Source: Flavisphingomonas formosensis (GTDB lineage: Bacteria > Pseudomonadota > Alphaproteobacteria > Sphingomonadales > Sphingomonadaceae). Taken from it: DNA of 64,000 bases. Shown here piece by piece: positions 45,149-54,965 of the stretch (the stretch's first letter is position 1; each line of letters opens with the position of its first letter). The translations under genes were made by a program, and so were the position numbers. The stretch spans positions 434,001 through 498,000 of the forward strand of contig NZ_WRPK01000003.1 of NCBI RefSeq assembly GCF_009755815.1, given 5' to 3'. The notes beneath the pieces are model-generated. The model was not told the DNA's origin, did no database searches, and worked only from the letters and a program-made list of their open reading frames with translations.

Positions 45149-47041
45149 ATGAACAGCCTCATCCTGCTTGCCGCCGCAGCTGCGGCCGCCTCGCCCGCCA
45201 GCGACAGCCCGGACACGATCGTGGTGACCGCGGCGCTGGTTCCTGTCAGCCAGGTCGATGTGCCGGCATCGGTGACGGTCTTCGATCAGCAGCAGATCCG
45301 CTCGCGCGGTGCGCCCTTCGCGCTCGACCTGATCCGCCTCGCCCCAGGCGTGTCGGTCGCGACTTCCGGCGACATGGGAGCGCTGACCCAGATCCGTATC
45401 CGCGGTGCAGAGGCCAATCACACGCTCGTCTATATAGACGGGATCGATTTCAACGACCTCGCCTCCGACGACCAGCCGCGCTTCGAAACCTTTGCCGCCG
45501 ACGGGCTGGGCCGGATCGAGGTGATCCGCGGGCCGCAATCGGCGATCTACGGATCCGAGGCGCTGGGCGGTGTGATCGCACTCGACACGCCCGACCCATT
45601 CGGCGCGCTGCGTGCCACCGCCTCCGCCGAATATGGCAGCCATGATTTCGCGCGGACCTCCGCCGCGATCGCGTCCGGCGGCGACAAGGTCGGCATTTCG
45701 GCGACGGGGTCCTTTGCCCGATCCGACGGCATCGACATTTTGGGAGGCGGCACGGGCGACAAGGACGGCTTCAAATCCTATTCGGCAAGCCTCAAGGCGG
45801 TCGCCCGGCCGGGCAGCGACGGCGAGATCGGCATCGTCGGCCACTATATTCATCATCATGACGAGTTCGACGGCACGCCGCCGCCTTATTATCTGCGCGG
45901 TGATACGGCGGAAAGCTCGACCGCGGAAACCTATGCGCTGCGCAGCTGGGCGCGGCTGGGCCTGGGGCCGGACGCTGCCTGGAGCGGCCAGATCGACGCG
46001 CAATATCTGGACAGCACCAACCGCAACTATGACGGCGATGTCCATACCAACGACAGCATCGGCCGGCGCACGCGGATCGGCGGGCAAATCGTCCATCGTT
46101 TTGCCTTTGGTTCCAACCGGCAGACGCTGATCGCCCGCATCGATCGCGAGGACGAGCATTATGCCACGCGCGACCGGCAATATGGCAGCGCCAGCGACGT
46201 CGATTATAGCCGTGGTCGCACCGCCCTGCTGGGCGAATGGCTGGGTGAATGGGGCTCGCTCCTGTCGACCGACGTCGCACTGCGCCATGATGCCTTCAAT
46301 CGCTTCAAGGATGCGACCACCGTCCGCGCCCATGCGATCCTGCATGTGACCCCGGCAATCGGCATCGTCGGCGGCTATAGCGAAGGCATTTCCCAGCCGG
46401 GCTTCGCGGAGCTGTTCGGTTATGGCCGCGACACCGGCTTCCTGGGCAATCCCGCTCTGACCCCCGAGAAATCGCGCGGTTTCGAGGCTGGCCTGCGCTG
46501 GGCGGGCCACACCGCGTCGCTGGAGCTGACCGGCTTCTCCAACGCGCTGCGCGACGAGATCGTCTATACCGGCCTGCCGGCGACCCCGACCATCCCCTAT
46601 CCCTACACCTATGTGAACGATCCGGGTAAAAGCCGCCGGCGCGGCTTCGAGCTTTCGGGCGAATGGCGTCCGATCGCCGGTTTGCGGCTCAACGCCAACT
46701 ACACCTACCTCGATGCGCGCGACGGCAGCAAGGTGCGCGAGGTGCGGCGGCCCAAGCATAGCGCCAACCTCTATGCCGACTGGATCAAGGGGCCCTTCAG
46801 CCTGGGCGGCTCGCTGAGTTATGTCGGCAAGCGCCGCGACATTGATTTTGATATCTATCAGCCGGTGGAACTGAAGGACTATGTGCTGGCCGGTGGGCGG
46901 ATCGCCTATGCCATCAGCAGCAATCTCGAGATATTCGGCAGGATCGAAAATGCCTTCGACAGCCATTATCAGGACGTGGTCGGATACCGGACGCTCGGTC
47001 GCACCGTCTATGGCGGCTTGCGCGTGCGGCTGGGCGAATAA
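45149..47041 (+). CDS. btuB: TonB-dependent vitamin B12 receptor BtuB
   Basis: The ATG at 45149 lies just after GGGAGACG and gives 630 residues. The frame upstream to 44978 is riboswitch sequence. The protein has a short signal (MNSLILLAAAAAAASPA), a TonB box-like DTIVVTA, a plug domain (VPASVTVFDQQQIRSRGAPFALDLIRLAPGVSVATSGDMGALTQIRIRGAEANHTLVYIDGI, IEVIRGPQSAIYGSEALGGVI) and a barrel ending in GRTVYGGLRVRLGE. The riboswitch and the following btuFCD genes identify the substrate as a corrinoid. Confidence 0.93.
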   Translation: MNSLILLAAAAAAASPASDSPDTIVVTAALVPVSQVDVPASVTVFDQQQIRSRGAPFALDLIRLAPGVSVATSGDMGALTQIRIRGAEANHTLVYIDGIDFNDLASDDQPRFETFAADGLGRIEVIRGPQSAIYGSEALGGVIALDTPDPFGALRATASAEYGSHDFARTSAAIASGGDKVGISATGSFARSDGIDILGGGTGDKDGFKSYSASLKAVARPGSDGEIGIVGHYIHHHDEFDGTPPPYYLRGDTAESSTAETYALRSWARLGLGPDAAWSGQIDAQYLDSTNRNYDGDVHTNDSIGRRTRIGGQIVHRFAFGSNRQTLIARIDREDEHYATRDRQYGSASDVDYSRGRTALLGEWLGEWGSLLSTDVALRHDAFNRFKDATTVRAHAILHVTPAIGIVGGYSEGISQPGFAELFGYGRDTGFLGNPALTPEKSRGFEAGLRWAGHTASLELTGFSNALRDEIVYTGLPATPTIPYPYTYVNDPGKSRRRGFELSGEWRPIAGLRLNANYTYLDARDGSKVREVRRPKHSANLYADWIKGPFSLGGSLSYVGKRRDIDFDIYQPVELKDYVLAGGRIAYAISSNLEIFGRIENAFDSHYQDVVGYRTLGRTVYGGLRVRLGE

Positions 47042-47065
47042 GCGCATCGGGATCTGAAACCCGCG

Positions 47066-47881
47066 ATGCAAGTGGTGAACTTCAGGACAACGCGAAAATT
47101 CCTTCGTTTTGCCATGGGGTTCGCTGCGCTTCTTGCCGCGCATCCTGCATTTGCCGGGCCGCGTCGCGTGGTATCGCTCAACCTGTGCACCGACGACATG
47201 GTGCTGCTGCTCGCCGATCCCGGCCAGATCGCCTCGCTCAGCTATCTTTCGCACGATCCGCGGGAGTCAGCCCTATGGCGGATTGCGCGGCGGCATGCCA
47301 GCAATGACGGCAGCATGCTGTCCGTCGCCGCCCTCAAGCCCGATCTGATCGTCTCGACCGGCGGGGGCCCGCGCGACCGGGCGACGCTGGCGCGGGCAAT
47401 CGGCGCGCGCATCGTCGATCTGCCCTATCCGCTTTCGCTCGACGATCTCGAAGCAGGCATCCGCCAGCTCGCTGCCGCGCTGGGGCAGCCGGCGCGTGGC
47501 ATTCGGCTGATCGCGCAGATCGCGGCGGTTCGTCGCAGCACACCGCGCCAAAGCCGGGAAGCGATCTTTCTCTCCGGCGGAGGACGCAGTCTGTCTGCCA
47601 CTGGCCTGGGCGCACAATGGCTCCGGCTGGCAGGCATCCGCCAGCAGGCCCTGCCCGGCGACCGGATCGGCGTCGAGGCGCTGTTGCGCCATCCTCCGCA
47701 ATTGCTGGTGCGCAGCACCTATCGTGCCGGCGAAACCTCCCGCGAGGGCGCCTGGCTGTCCCATCCCGCGCTGCGGACGATGCCGCGCACGCGGACCATC
47801 ACGACAGATGGGCGCCGCTGGACCTGCATGGGCCCCTCCCTGCTTCCCGAAATCCTTCGCCTCAGGACACTCAACCGGTGA
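47066..47881 (+). CDS. btuF: Periplasmic cobalamin-binding protein (BtuF type)
   Basis: The 271-residue protein has a Sec signal ending AAHPAFA and a helical-backbone binding-protein fold (RRVVSLNLCTDDMVLLLADPGQIASLSYLSHDP...LKPDLIVSTGG...PLLPEILRLRTL). It belongs to the BtuF/FhuD cluster. It lies 24 bp after btuB and its stop overlaps the start of the permease gene (TGATG). A start at 47114 (MGFAALLAAHPAFA) is also possible. Confidence 0.9.
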   Translation: MQVVNFRTTRKFLRFAMGFAALLAAHPAFAGPRRVVSLNLCTDDMVLLLADPGQIASLSYLSHDPRESALWRIARRHASNDGSMLSVAALKPDLIVSTGGGPRDRATLARAIGARIVDLPYPLSLDDLEAGIRQLAAALGQPARGIRLIAQIAAVRRSTPRQSREAIFLSGGGRSLSATGLGAQWLRLAGIRQQALPGDRIGVEALLRHPPQLLVRSTYRAGETSREGAWLSHPALRTMPRTRTITTDGRRWTCMGPSLLPEILRLRTLNR

Positions 47882-48849
47882 TGCCGCGGGTCTGGTTCGT
47901 GGCGATCATAATTGCCCTGCTGTTCGCTGCCGGGGCGTCCCTGCTGCTCCCGTTCGAAGGACTGCCGCGCCTCATCGCCAGCGATCCTTCGCTGGCTACG
48001 ACGATAGCGATCGAGATTCGCCTGCCGCGCACGGCGCTGGCACTCTTCTACGGCGCAATGCTGGGCGGCGCCGGTGCCGCGATTCAGGCACTCTTCGCCA
48101 ATCCGCTGGCATCGCCCGACATTACCGGCGCGAGCGGCGGAGCCGCACTGGGAGCGGTCGTCACCGGCTATCTGTTCGGTTTTGCCGGCCCCTTCGGCCT
48201 GGCGACGGGAGGCGTGATCGGCGCGCTGCTCGCGCTTGTGCTGCTGCTCAGCCTCGCCGGATCGCATGCCGAAACCGCAACCCTGTTGCTCGCCGGCATC
48301 GCGATCAGCGCGGTGACAAGCGCGCTGACCACCTTGTCTCTGGCGCTCGCGCCTTCGCCTTTCGCCTTTTACGATGCCTATGACTGGTTGATGGGTTCTC
48401 TGGTCGACCGCAGCCGGAACCAGGCGCTCTTTGCGATCGCGCCGATCCTGCTGTCTCTCATCCTGTTGAGGCGCGACGCGCGCGCGCTCGACACGCTGGC
48501 GCTCGGCGAGGAGGCTGCGGCGTCGATGGGCTATGATCTTCGCACTTTGCAACGGCGGGTGATCGTCACCGTGGCCGTCGGTATCGGAGCGAGCGTTGCG
48601 ATCTGTGGCGCGGTAGGGTTCATAGGGCTGGTCGCCCCCGTCTTTGCACGGCGGCTGACGCGCGGGCATCCTGGCCGCGCGATCGGCCCGGCGGCATTGA
48701 TAGGCGCTCTGCTGCTGACTACGGCCGACCTTCTCGTTCGGGCCGCGCCGGAGGGCCGGATATTGCCGATCGGGGTGGTCACGGCGATGCTGGGGGCGCC
48801 CTTCTTCCTGTGGCTGGTTGCGCGAATGCGTTGGGACATCCGATCGTGA
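47881..48849 (+). CDS. btuC: FecCD/BtuC family ABC transporter permease
   Basis: The 322-residue permease has about nine to ten helices and the BtuC signatures RLPRTALALFYGAMLGGAGAAIQALFANPLASPDITGASGGAALGAV and LGEEAAASMGYDLRTLQRRVI...AICGAVGFIGLVAPVFARRLTRGHPGRAIGPAALIGALLL, including the ATPase-contacting loop. The ATG overlaps the btuF stop by one base; an upstream frame to 47617 is a shadow of btuF. Confidence 0.94.
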   Translation: MPRVWFVAIIIALLFAAGASLLLPFEGLPRLIASDPSLATTIAIEIRLPRTALALFYGAMLGGAGAAIQALFANPLASPDITGASGGAALGAVVTGYLFGFAGPFGLATGGVIGALLALVLLLSLAGSHAETATLLLAGIAISAVTSALTTLSLALAPSPFAFYDAYDWLMGSLVDRSRNQALFAIAPILLSLILLRRDARALDTLALGEEAAASMGYDLRTLQRRVIVTVAVGIGASVAICGAVGFIGLVAPVFARRLTRGHPGRAIGPAALIGALLLTTADLLVRAAPEGRILPIGVVTAMLGAPFFLWLVARMRWDIRS

Positions 48850-49547
48850 TCCGGCTGTCGGCAACCGGCATCGCCCTGCCCGGCCGCCTCGGGCCGACCG
48901 ACATCGCCTTGCGCGCGGGCGAGCTGACGCTGCTCGTCGGCCCGAACGGCGCAGGAAAGACAACCCTTCTGCGCGGCATGGCCAGGATCGGTGCGGCACG
49001 CGGTGCATGCCGGATCGATGGCTTCGACGTGGGCACGCTCGGACCGGCGAACCGTGCGCGGCATCTCGGTTATCTGCCGGCAAGCCGCGATATGGATTGG
49101 CCGCTCACCGCGCGGGATCTCATCGCGCTCGGTCAGATCGATCCCTCGAAAGAAGCCATCGCCGCGATGCTGGAGCGCGTGGGGGCAGGCGCGTTCGGCG
49201 ATCGCAGGGTGGATCGCCTCTCCACAGGCGAACGGGCACGCATTCTGCTGGCGCGCGCGCTGATCAACGCACCGTCTGCACTGCTGCTCGACGAACCTGT
49301 GGCCAATCTCGATCCGCTCTGGCAGCTGCGCGTGCTCGATATCGTTAAAGCCGAAGCGCGCCGTGGCGCGGCCGTGCTCGCGACGGTGCATGATCTCGAC
49401 CTGGCACGGGCGCATGCCGCCCGTATCCTGGTGATCGCGGGAGGACGGATCGTGGCTGACGGACCGCCTGAGACTGCCCTCTCCGACCGGATCTTGGCCG
49501 AAACGTTCGGCATCGCTAGATCCGGCGACGGATGGGTGATAGCATGA
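48846..49547 (+). CDS. btuD: ABC transporter ATP-binding protein (BtuD type)
   Basis: The GTG at 48846 overlaps the btuC stop (GTGA) and gives 233 residues. Walker A is VGPNGAGKTTL, the signature motif is LSTGERARILLARAL (a variant of LSGGQ), Walker B LLLDEPVANLDPLW, and the H loop is ATVHDLDLAR. It powers corrinoid import with the permease. It overlaps mobA by 4 bp. Confidence 0.94.
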   Translation: MIRLSATGIALPGRLGPTDIALRAGELTLLVGPNGAGKTTLLRGMARIGAARGACRIDGFDVGTLGPANRARHLGYLPASRDMDWPLTARDLIALGQIDPSKEAIAAMLERVGAGAFGDRRVDRLSTGERARILLARALINAPSALLLDEPVANLDPLWQLRVLDIVKAEARRGAAVLATVHDLDLARAHAARILVIAGGRIVADGPPETALSDRILAETFGIARSGDGWVIA

Positions 49548-50104
49548 GCATATTGGGTGCGATCTTCGCCGGTGGCCAGGCGCGTCGTTTCGGCAGCGAC
49601 AAGGCGGCGGTCGAGATCGACGGCATCGCCATGCTGGACCACGTCGCTGCGCAGCTCGCGCCGCAATGCGATGCACTGGTGGTTGTCGGTCGGCAATGGC
49701 AGGGGCTCGCCGCGATTGCCGATCAGCCGCGGCACGGGCTCGGTCCGCTCGGCGCGCTCGCGGGAGCGCTCGTCCATGCGGCGACGGAAGGGTATGATGC
49801 GGTGCTGACCAGCGGATGCGACCTGCCGGACCTGCCGGACGATCTTATCCAGCGCCTGTCGCCGGCTTCCTCTGTGTTGCGCGGCCAACCGCTGGTCGGT
49901 CTGTGGGACGTGCGACTCCGTCCGCTGTTGATCGCACATCTCGATCAAAGCGCCGACAGATCGATGCAAGGGTTGATCGAAAAGGCGGGCGCGCGACGAG
50001 TCGATCCACCGCGCGCCCTGGCCAATATCAATACGCCTGATGATCTCGCAGCCTATCGCCGCGAAGAGCTCAGGCGGCTGGAGGATCCGCGATCATCGCG
50101 GTGA
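49544..50104 (+). CDS. mobA: MobA-like molybdenum cofactor guanylyltransferase
   Basis: The 186-residue nucleotidyltransferase shows [30 protein letters not shown], the GTP-binding motif of Mob[15 protein letters not shown] and [22 protein letters not shown]. MobA adds GMP to molybdopterin. Its start overlaps the btuD stop (ATGA), so it is coupled to the B12 uptake operon, which is unusual; the related CobY family transfers GMP to cobinamide phosphate, but the motifs here fit MobA better. It overlaps the 3' end of fabZ convergently by 35 bp. Confidence 0.88.
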   Translation: MSILGAIFAGGQARRFGSDKAAVEIDGIAMLDHVAAQLAPQCDALVVVGRQWQGLAAIADQPRHGLGPLGALAGALVHAATEGYDAVLTSGCDLPDLPDDLIQRLSPASSVLRGQPLVGLWDVRLRPLLIAHLDQSADRSMQGLIEKAGARRVDPPRALANINTPDDLAAYRREELRRLEDPRSSR

Positions 50105-50549
50105 AATTGCATTCCGCCGCGACCTTGCCCGCGATCAGTGCGCGACCGGCGAATTTGCAGACGCTCGAACGCTTCTGGACGAACTCCACCTCAAGGTGAA
50201 GCAGCACGCCCGGTTCCACCGGATTGCGGAATTTCGCATTCTCGATGCCGAGGAAATAGACCAGCTTGCCGGTGCCCGACAGGCCAAGCGATTCCACCGC
50301 GAGCACGCCGGCAGCCTGCGCCAGCGCCTCCACGATCAGCACGCCCGGCATGATCGGCCGATCCGGGAAATGGCCGGCGAAAAAGGGTTCGTTGACCGAA
50401 ACCGCCTTGATCGCGACGATCGACTGGTTCGGAATCAGCGTTTCGACGCGATCCACCAGCAGCATCGGAAAACGATGCGGCAACGCCGCCATCACCCGCC
50501 GGATGTCCAGCGGGCCGATGGCGGTGGCCGCCGCGGTGGTTTCGCTCAC
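50070..50549 (-). CDS. fabZ: (3R)-hydroxymyristoyl/acyl-ACP dehydratase FabZ
   Basis: The 159-residue hot-dog enzyme has [21 protein letters not shown], with the catalytic His in PHRFP, and [26 protein letters not shown] with the catalytic Glu. It dehydrates 3-hydroxyacyl-ACP in fatty acid synthesis. In most Gram-negative bacteria lpxD and lpxA flank fabZ; here it follows skp directly with a 4-bp overlap and is the last gene of the run. Confidence 0.96.
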   Translation of the reverse strand: MSETTAAATAIGPLDIRRVMAALPHRFPMLLVDRVETLIPNQSIVAIKAVSVNEPFFAGHFPDRPIMPGVLIVEALAQAAGVLAVESLGLSGTGKLVYFLGIENAKFRNPVEPGVLLHLEVEFVQKRSSVCKFAGRALIAGKVAAECNFTAMIADPPAA

Positions 50550-51148
50550 CGGCCTTGGGACTTGGCGGCCGGAGCAGCAGGCTGCGCCGGCGCGTTGACC
50601 TGGACGCTGGGCAGCGCGGAGTTGAGGCGCGTCGTCACCAGATTGGTGATGTCCAGCGCATCCGAAGCCTGCAGGGTCGCGCCCCGCGCGAGCGCGATGT
50701 TTGCGCCCTTCTCCTTCATGATCGCGGTGATGATCGGCTGCGCCGCATCGTTGATCTGCTTCACCACATATTGCTGGTTGAGCTGGAGCTGACGCTGCTT
50801 GGTGCCGATCTCGTTCTGGGCGGCGGCCTCACGGGTCTGGAGGTCCTTGGCCTTCGCCTCGATCTGCGGCTGCGTCATGGTCTTGCCGTCGACCGCCTTC
50901 TGCAGCGCCTGCTCTTCGCCGTCGAAGCCGGTACGCAGTTGTTGCACGCGCGACTGGAGAGCATTTGCCTGGGCCTGAAGCTGAGTCTGCGCGCCCTTGC
51001 CCGCATTGCAGCTGTTGATGACGTCTTCCATGTCGACCAGCACGATCGAGGCAGCGGGGACGGCCTGGGCGTGCGCGGGGGCGACTATCGCGGTGGACAC
51101 AAGCAATGCAGTTGCGACAGTGGTCGCGAGAGAAACGAATTTTTTCAT
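50546..51148 (-). CDS. skp: Periplasmic chaperone Skp/OmpH family
   Basis: The 200-residue product has a signal peptide ([29 protein letters not shown]), the OmpH segment ([38 protein letters not shown]) and long coiled-coil helices (residues about 60-150), ending in a Pro/Ala tail. It should guide unfolded outer-membrane proteins to BamA. The start abuts the bamA stop (TAATG). Confidence 0.92.
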   Translation of the reverse strand: MKKFVSLATTVATALLVSTAIVAPAHAQAVPAASIVLVDMEDVINSCNAGKGAQTQLQAQANALQSRVQQLRTGFDGEEQALQKAVDGKTMTQPQIEAKAKDLQTREAAAQNEIGTKQRQLQLNQQYVVKQINDAAQPIITAIMKEKGANIALARGATLQASDALDITNLVTTRLNSALPSVQVNAPAQPAAPAAKSQGR

Positions 51149-53751
51149 TAGAACTGGGTCCCTACGTTGAACGAGAAAAGCTTGGTGTCGTCGCCTTTGG
51201 CCTTCAGAAGCACCTTCGATATATCGATGCGGAATGGGCCAAAGGGTGAATTCCAGTTCACGCCGAAACCGATCGCTACGCGCGGCTTGGGCGTGTTGCC
51301 ATAGAATTGCTCGGTGAAAGCTGGGATGGTTTGGCCATATAGCGTGGTCCCGGTCGGGCAGTCGCCGGTTGGCTTCGTCGAGAGCGCGCCGGTCGAGCTG
51401 TTATAGCATTGCTGGTTGCCAGCACTGTCAAGGATCGGGCGGGTATAGGCTGTAGGATTCTGCACCAGATCGTTGGAATTGATCTTGGTGCCCCACACGG
51501 CACCGATGTCGGCGAAGATCGACGGCCTCAGGCCGAGCTCGCGCGCACCGGCGCCGAGCGGGATTTCGAGCTCCGCACGGCCCTGATAATATTTGTTGCC
51601 GCCGAGCGCATCGTCGGTCTTGTCGGTGCCCGTCGACGTGGGATCGGTATAGCGCCGGATGATACGCGGGCCGACGCCGCGGATGTCGAAGCCGTGCATC
51701 TGCGGATCGCCGAGGAAGAAGCGATCGGTGAGGCGGACCGACTGGCCGAGGCCGAAGATCACGCCACCTTCGCCGCTCAGCGAGAAGATGAAGCCGTTGC
51801 CGATACCCCAATATTGCTTCGCGTTTATCGTGGAGCGGATGTACCGAACGTCGCCGCCTAGGCCTGCGAAATCTTGGCTCAGGATGATGCGCCGGCCGGC
51901 GCTCGGCCGAATACGATTATTGAGATTGTCGTAGACCAGGCTGTAGCCGACGGACGAAGTCAGGCGCTTGCCGATCGCATCGCAGAGATAGCGGCCGGCA
52001 AGGATCGGATCGCACTTGCCGTCGGTATAATAGGTACCCTTGTCGAGCGACACGTCGTCATAGTTGAGCGTGTAGCGCAGCGCGGTCGACCAATATTCGG
52101 TCAGCGGCACGCCCAGGCGAACCTGGAAGCCCGTGGTGGACTGCGAATAGGTGGTCTGGCGGTCGTTGCCGTTCAGATAGTTGAACGAGTTATAGTCGCG
52201 CCGATATACGTCACCGCCGATCGCAATGTTCTTGTCGAACAAATAGGGTTCGGTGAAGCCGAGATTGACCGATTTGGAATATTTCGACCAATCGGCGCTG
52301 GCGCGGACCTCCTGGCCCTTGCCCATGAAGTTATGCTCGGTGATGCCGAGGTTGACGATGAAGCGCTCGAGGCTGGAATAGCCAGCCGAGACCTGGAGCT
52401 CGCCGGTTGATTTCTCCTCGACGTTGGTCGTCAGGATCACCCGGTCCGGCGCGCTGCCCTGCTTCTGGTCGATCTCCAGCTTATCCTGGAAGAAGCCCAG
52501 GCTCTGGATGCGGTCGCGCGAGCGCTTGACCTTGAAGCTGTTGAACGCATCGCCTTCCGCGAGGCGGAACTCGCGGCGGATCACCTTGTCCTGCGTGTGG
52601 GTGTTGCCGTTGATGTCCACCCGTTCGACATAGACGCGCGGCGCCTCGTTGACCTTGAAGGTCACCGCCATCGTCCGCGTGTCCTTGTCACGGTCGAACT
52701 GCGGATCGGTATCGGCGAAGGCATAGCCGAGCAGGCCGGCGGTCTGGTTGATCAGGTCGACCGTGTCCTCGACCATCTTGGCATTGTACCAGTCGCCCTT
52801 GTGCATCTTGACCAGCGGCTGCAGGTCGGCGGGCTTGAGGTCGCGGATGTCGCTGTCGACGTTGATGTCGCCGAACTTATAGCGTTCACCTTCCTCGACC
52901 ACATATGTGATGATGAAATCGCGCTTGTCCGGCGTCAGCTCGGCAAGCGCCGAGACCACATTGAAGTCGGCATATCCCTGGGTCAGGTAGAATTGCCGCA
53001 GCTTCTGCTGATCATAGGCGAGACGATCGGGATCGTAGCTGTCCGATGAGCTGAAGATGCGCCAGGGCCGCGACTGCTTGGTCGCCATCTCCTGCCGCAG
53101 GCGCCCGTCGCCGAACTTCTGGTTGCCGATGATGTTGATCTGGCGAACCTTGGATTTCTTGCCCTCGGTGATCTGGAAGACGATGTCGACACGGTTCTGG
53201 TCGAGCTGCACCATCTGCGGCTCGACGGTGGCGGCGAAGCGGCCCTGGCGCCGATACAGCTCGATGATGCGCTGCACGTCGGCGCGCGCCTTGGATCGCG
53301 TGAAGATCTCGCGTGGGGCAAGGTGTATCTCGGGACGGATCTTGTCGTCCTTGACCGCCTTGTTGCCTTCCAGGACGATGCGGTTGATCACGGGATTTTC
53401 GCGGACCAGGATAGTGAGCGCGCCGCCGTCGTCGCGGATCTGCACGTCCGCGAACAGCTCGGTCGCGTAGAGGTCCTTCAGGGCCTGATCCAGCGTCTCG
53501 CGCGTATAGGAATCGCCTGCCTTGAACGACAGATAGGATCGAACCGTGTCCGGTTCTATGCGTTGTGAACCTGAGACGGTGATCGACTTTACCACTCCGG
53601 CAACGGGTGCCGCCGCAGGAGGCGCAACCGGAGGAGCGGCGGGAGTTGCGGTCGTGCTCTGCGCCAAGGCGGAAGTACCGCCCAGGATCGTGCCGATCAG
53701 GAGCGCCGAAGCCAATCGGGGGCCGTGCGGCCGTACTGAAATGAATGTCAC
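51148..53751 (-). CDS. bamA: Outer-membrane assembly factor BamA
   Basis: The 867-residue protein has a signal peptide ending ALAQS, a Pro/Ala linker, five POTRA domains (about residues 50-420; VKSITVSGSQRIEPDTVRSYL, INRIVLEGNKAVKD, VRQINIIGNQKFGDGRLRQE, VERVDINGNTHTQDKVIRREFR) and a 16-strand barrel with GPFRIDISKVLLK and a C-terminal FNVGTQF ending in Phe. It inserts beta-barrel proteins into the outer membrane. Confidence 0.97.
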   Translation of the reverse strand: MTFISVRPHGPRLASALLIGTILGGTSALAQSTTATPAAPPVAPPAAAPVAGVVKSITVSGSQRIEPDTVRSYLSFKAGDSYTRETLDQALKDLYATELFADVQIRDDGGALTILVRENPVINRIVLEGNKAVKDDKIRPEIHLAPREIFTRSKARADVQRIIELYRRQGRFAATVEPQMVQLDQNRVDIVFQITEGKKSKVRQINIIGNQKFGDGRLRQEMATKQSRPWRIFSSSDSYDPDRLAYDQQKLRQFYLTQGYADFNVVSALAELTPDKRDFIITYVVEEGERYKFGDINVDSDIRDLKPADLQPLVKMHKGDWYNAKMVEDTVDLINQTAGLLGYAFADTDPQFDRDKDTRTMAVTFKVNEAPRVYVERVDINGNTHTQDKVIRREFRLAEGDAFNSFKVKRSRDRIQSLGFFQDKLEIDQKQGSAPDRVILTTNVEEKSTGELQVSAGYSSLERFIVNLGITEHNFMGKGQEVRASADWSKYSKSVNLGFTEPYLFDKNIAIGGDVYRRDYNSFNYLNGNDRQTTYSQSTTGFQVRLGVPLTEYWSTALRYTLNYDDVSLDKGTYYTDGKCDPILAGRYLCDAIGKRLTSSVGYSLVYDNLNNRIRPSAGRRIILSQDFAGLGGDVRYIRSTINAKQYWGIGNGFIFSLSGEGGVIFGLGQSVRLTDRFFLGDPQMHGFDIRGVGPRIIRRYTDPTSTGTDKTDDALGGNKYYQGRAELEIPLGAGARELGLRPSIFADIGAVWGTKINSNDLVQNPTAYTRPILDSAGNQQCYNSSTGALSTKPTGDCPTGTTLYGQTIPAFTEQFYGNTPKPRVAIGFGVNWNSPFGPFRIDISKVLLKAKGDDTKLFSFNVGTQF

Positions 53752-53825
53752 CTGCGAACCGTCCCCGTCCCGAAAAGGGCGCTGGCCGAACCGGCCAACC
53801 TTCCACCCACTCTAGCCCTGCCCGA

Positions 53826-54965
53826 TCAGGATCGTCCGATCAACCCGGCAAGCCGCTGCCAGACACCGAAGGAACCGAGATCGTTCATCGTGACGAATAC
53901 CATCAACGTGAGCAGCAAGGCGAGACCCGACCGAAACGCCCACTCCTGCGTCGCCGGAGTAAGCGGCCGCCGCCGGACCGCCTCGATTGCATAGAAGAAA
54001 AGATGGCCGCCATCCAGCAGAGGAACTGGCAAGAGGTTGATGAATCCGAGATTAATCGAGATCATCGTCATGAACATGACGACCTCGAACCAGCCGATCG
54101 ACGCGACCTGCCCCGAAAACTGTGCGATCCTGAGCGGGCCGCCGAGCTCCGATGCCGCGCGGCGCCCGGTAATGACCTGGACCAGCGTATCGACCATCAT
54201 GCGCACGCTCGACACCGTCTGGCCCACGGCGGCGGTCAGTACCTCATGTGGTTGAAGCGGGACGACGACGCGTTCGGCCGATGAAATGCCGAGCATTCCG
54301 ATGCGGAAGACGTTGCCGAACCGGTCTTTCTCCTCGCGCACGCCGGGCGTTACCTTGAGGTGAACCTGGGTGGGGCCGCGATAGACATCCATGCGCAGTG
54401 TCTCGCCGGGGCGCAGGCTGACGATATCAGCAATATCCTCGAAGCGCTGGATTCCTTGTCCCGCGATCATGGTGATCCGGTCGCCCGGCCGGATGCCTGC
54501 GGCCTCGGCGGCGGAACCGGGGAGCACATGCGACACCACCGCCGGAGTGCGCGGCTCGCCGTAGAAGGAGAAGACCGCAGCAAAGACCGTGATGGCAAAG
54601 AGAAAATTTGCCATCGGTCCGGCGAGCACGATGATGAAGCGCTGCCACAGCTTCTTCGATTGGAAGGTCTTGGCCCGTTCCTCGGGCGGCAGCATCAGCC
54701 AGTCGTCGGTCGGTGCGCTCGCGGGGTTCATGTCGCCAGCGAACTTCACATAGCCGCCGAATGGCATCCAGCCGACCTTCCAGCGAGTGCCGCGCTTGTC
54801 GGTCCAACCGAGTATCTCGCGCCCGAAACCGATCGAGAAGGCATCCGCCTTCACCCCGCAGGCGCGGCCGGCGAAATAATGGCCCAGCTCGTGTATGAAA
54901 ACCAAGGGTCCGATGACGAGCAGGAAGCTCAGGACCGTCATGATAACCCCAGGTGACTGCGTCAC
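53826..54965 (-). CDS. rseP: Site-2 membrane metalloprotease RseP
   Basis: The 379-residue protease has the zinc motif HELGH at residues 25-29, a PDZ domain (about 120-205; GSAAEAAGIRPGDRITMIAGQGIQRFEDI), and the second active-site motif NLLPVPLLDGGH. It cleaves anti-sigma factor remnants within the inner membrane. Its start overlaps the dxr stop by 4 bp. Confidence 0.96.
   Translation of the reverse strand: MTQSPGVIMTVLSFLLVIGPLVFIHELGHYFAGRACGVKADAFSIGFGREILGWTDKRGTRWKVGWMPFGGYVKFAGDMNPASAPTDDWLMLPPEERAKTFQSKKLWQRFIIVLAGPMANFLFAITVFAAVFSFYGEPRTPAVVSHVLPGSAAEAAGIRPGDRITMIAGQGIQRFEDIADIVSLRPGETLRMDVYRGPTQVHLKVTPGVREEKDRFGNVFRIGMLGISSAERVVVPLQPHEVLTAAVGQTVSSVRMMVDTLVQVITGRRAASELGGPLRIAQFSGQVASIGWFEVVMFMTMISINLGFINLLPVPLLDGGHLFFYAIEAVRRRPLTPATQEWAFRSGLALLLTLMVFVTMNDLGSFGVWQRLAGLIGRS

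Noticed and set aside
45077-47254. A 725-codon minus-strand frame opposite btuB
   Set aside because: It runs through the riboswitch and the receptor gene and has no recognisable domain.
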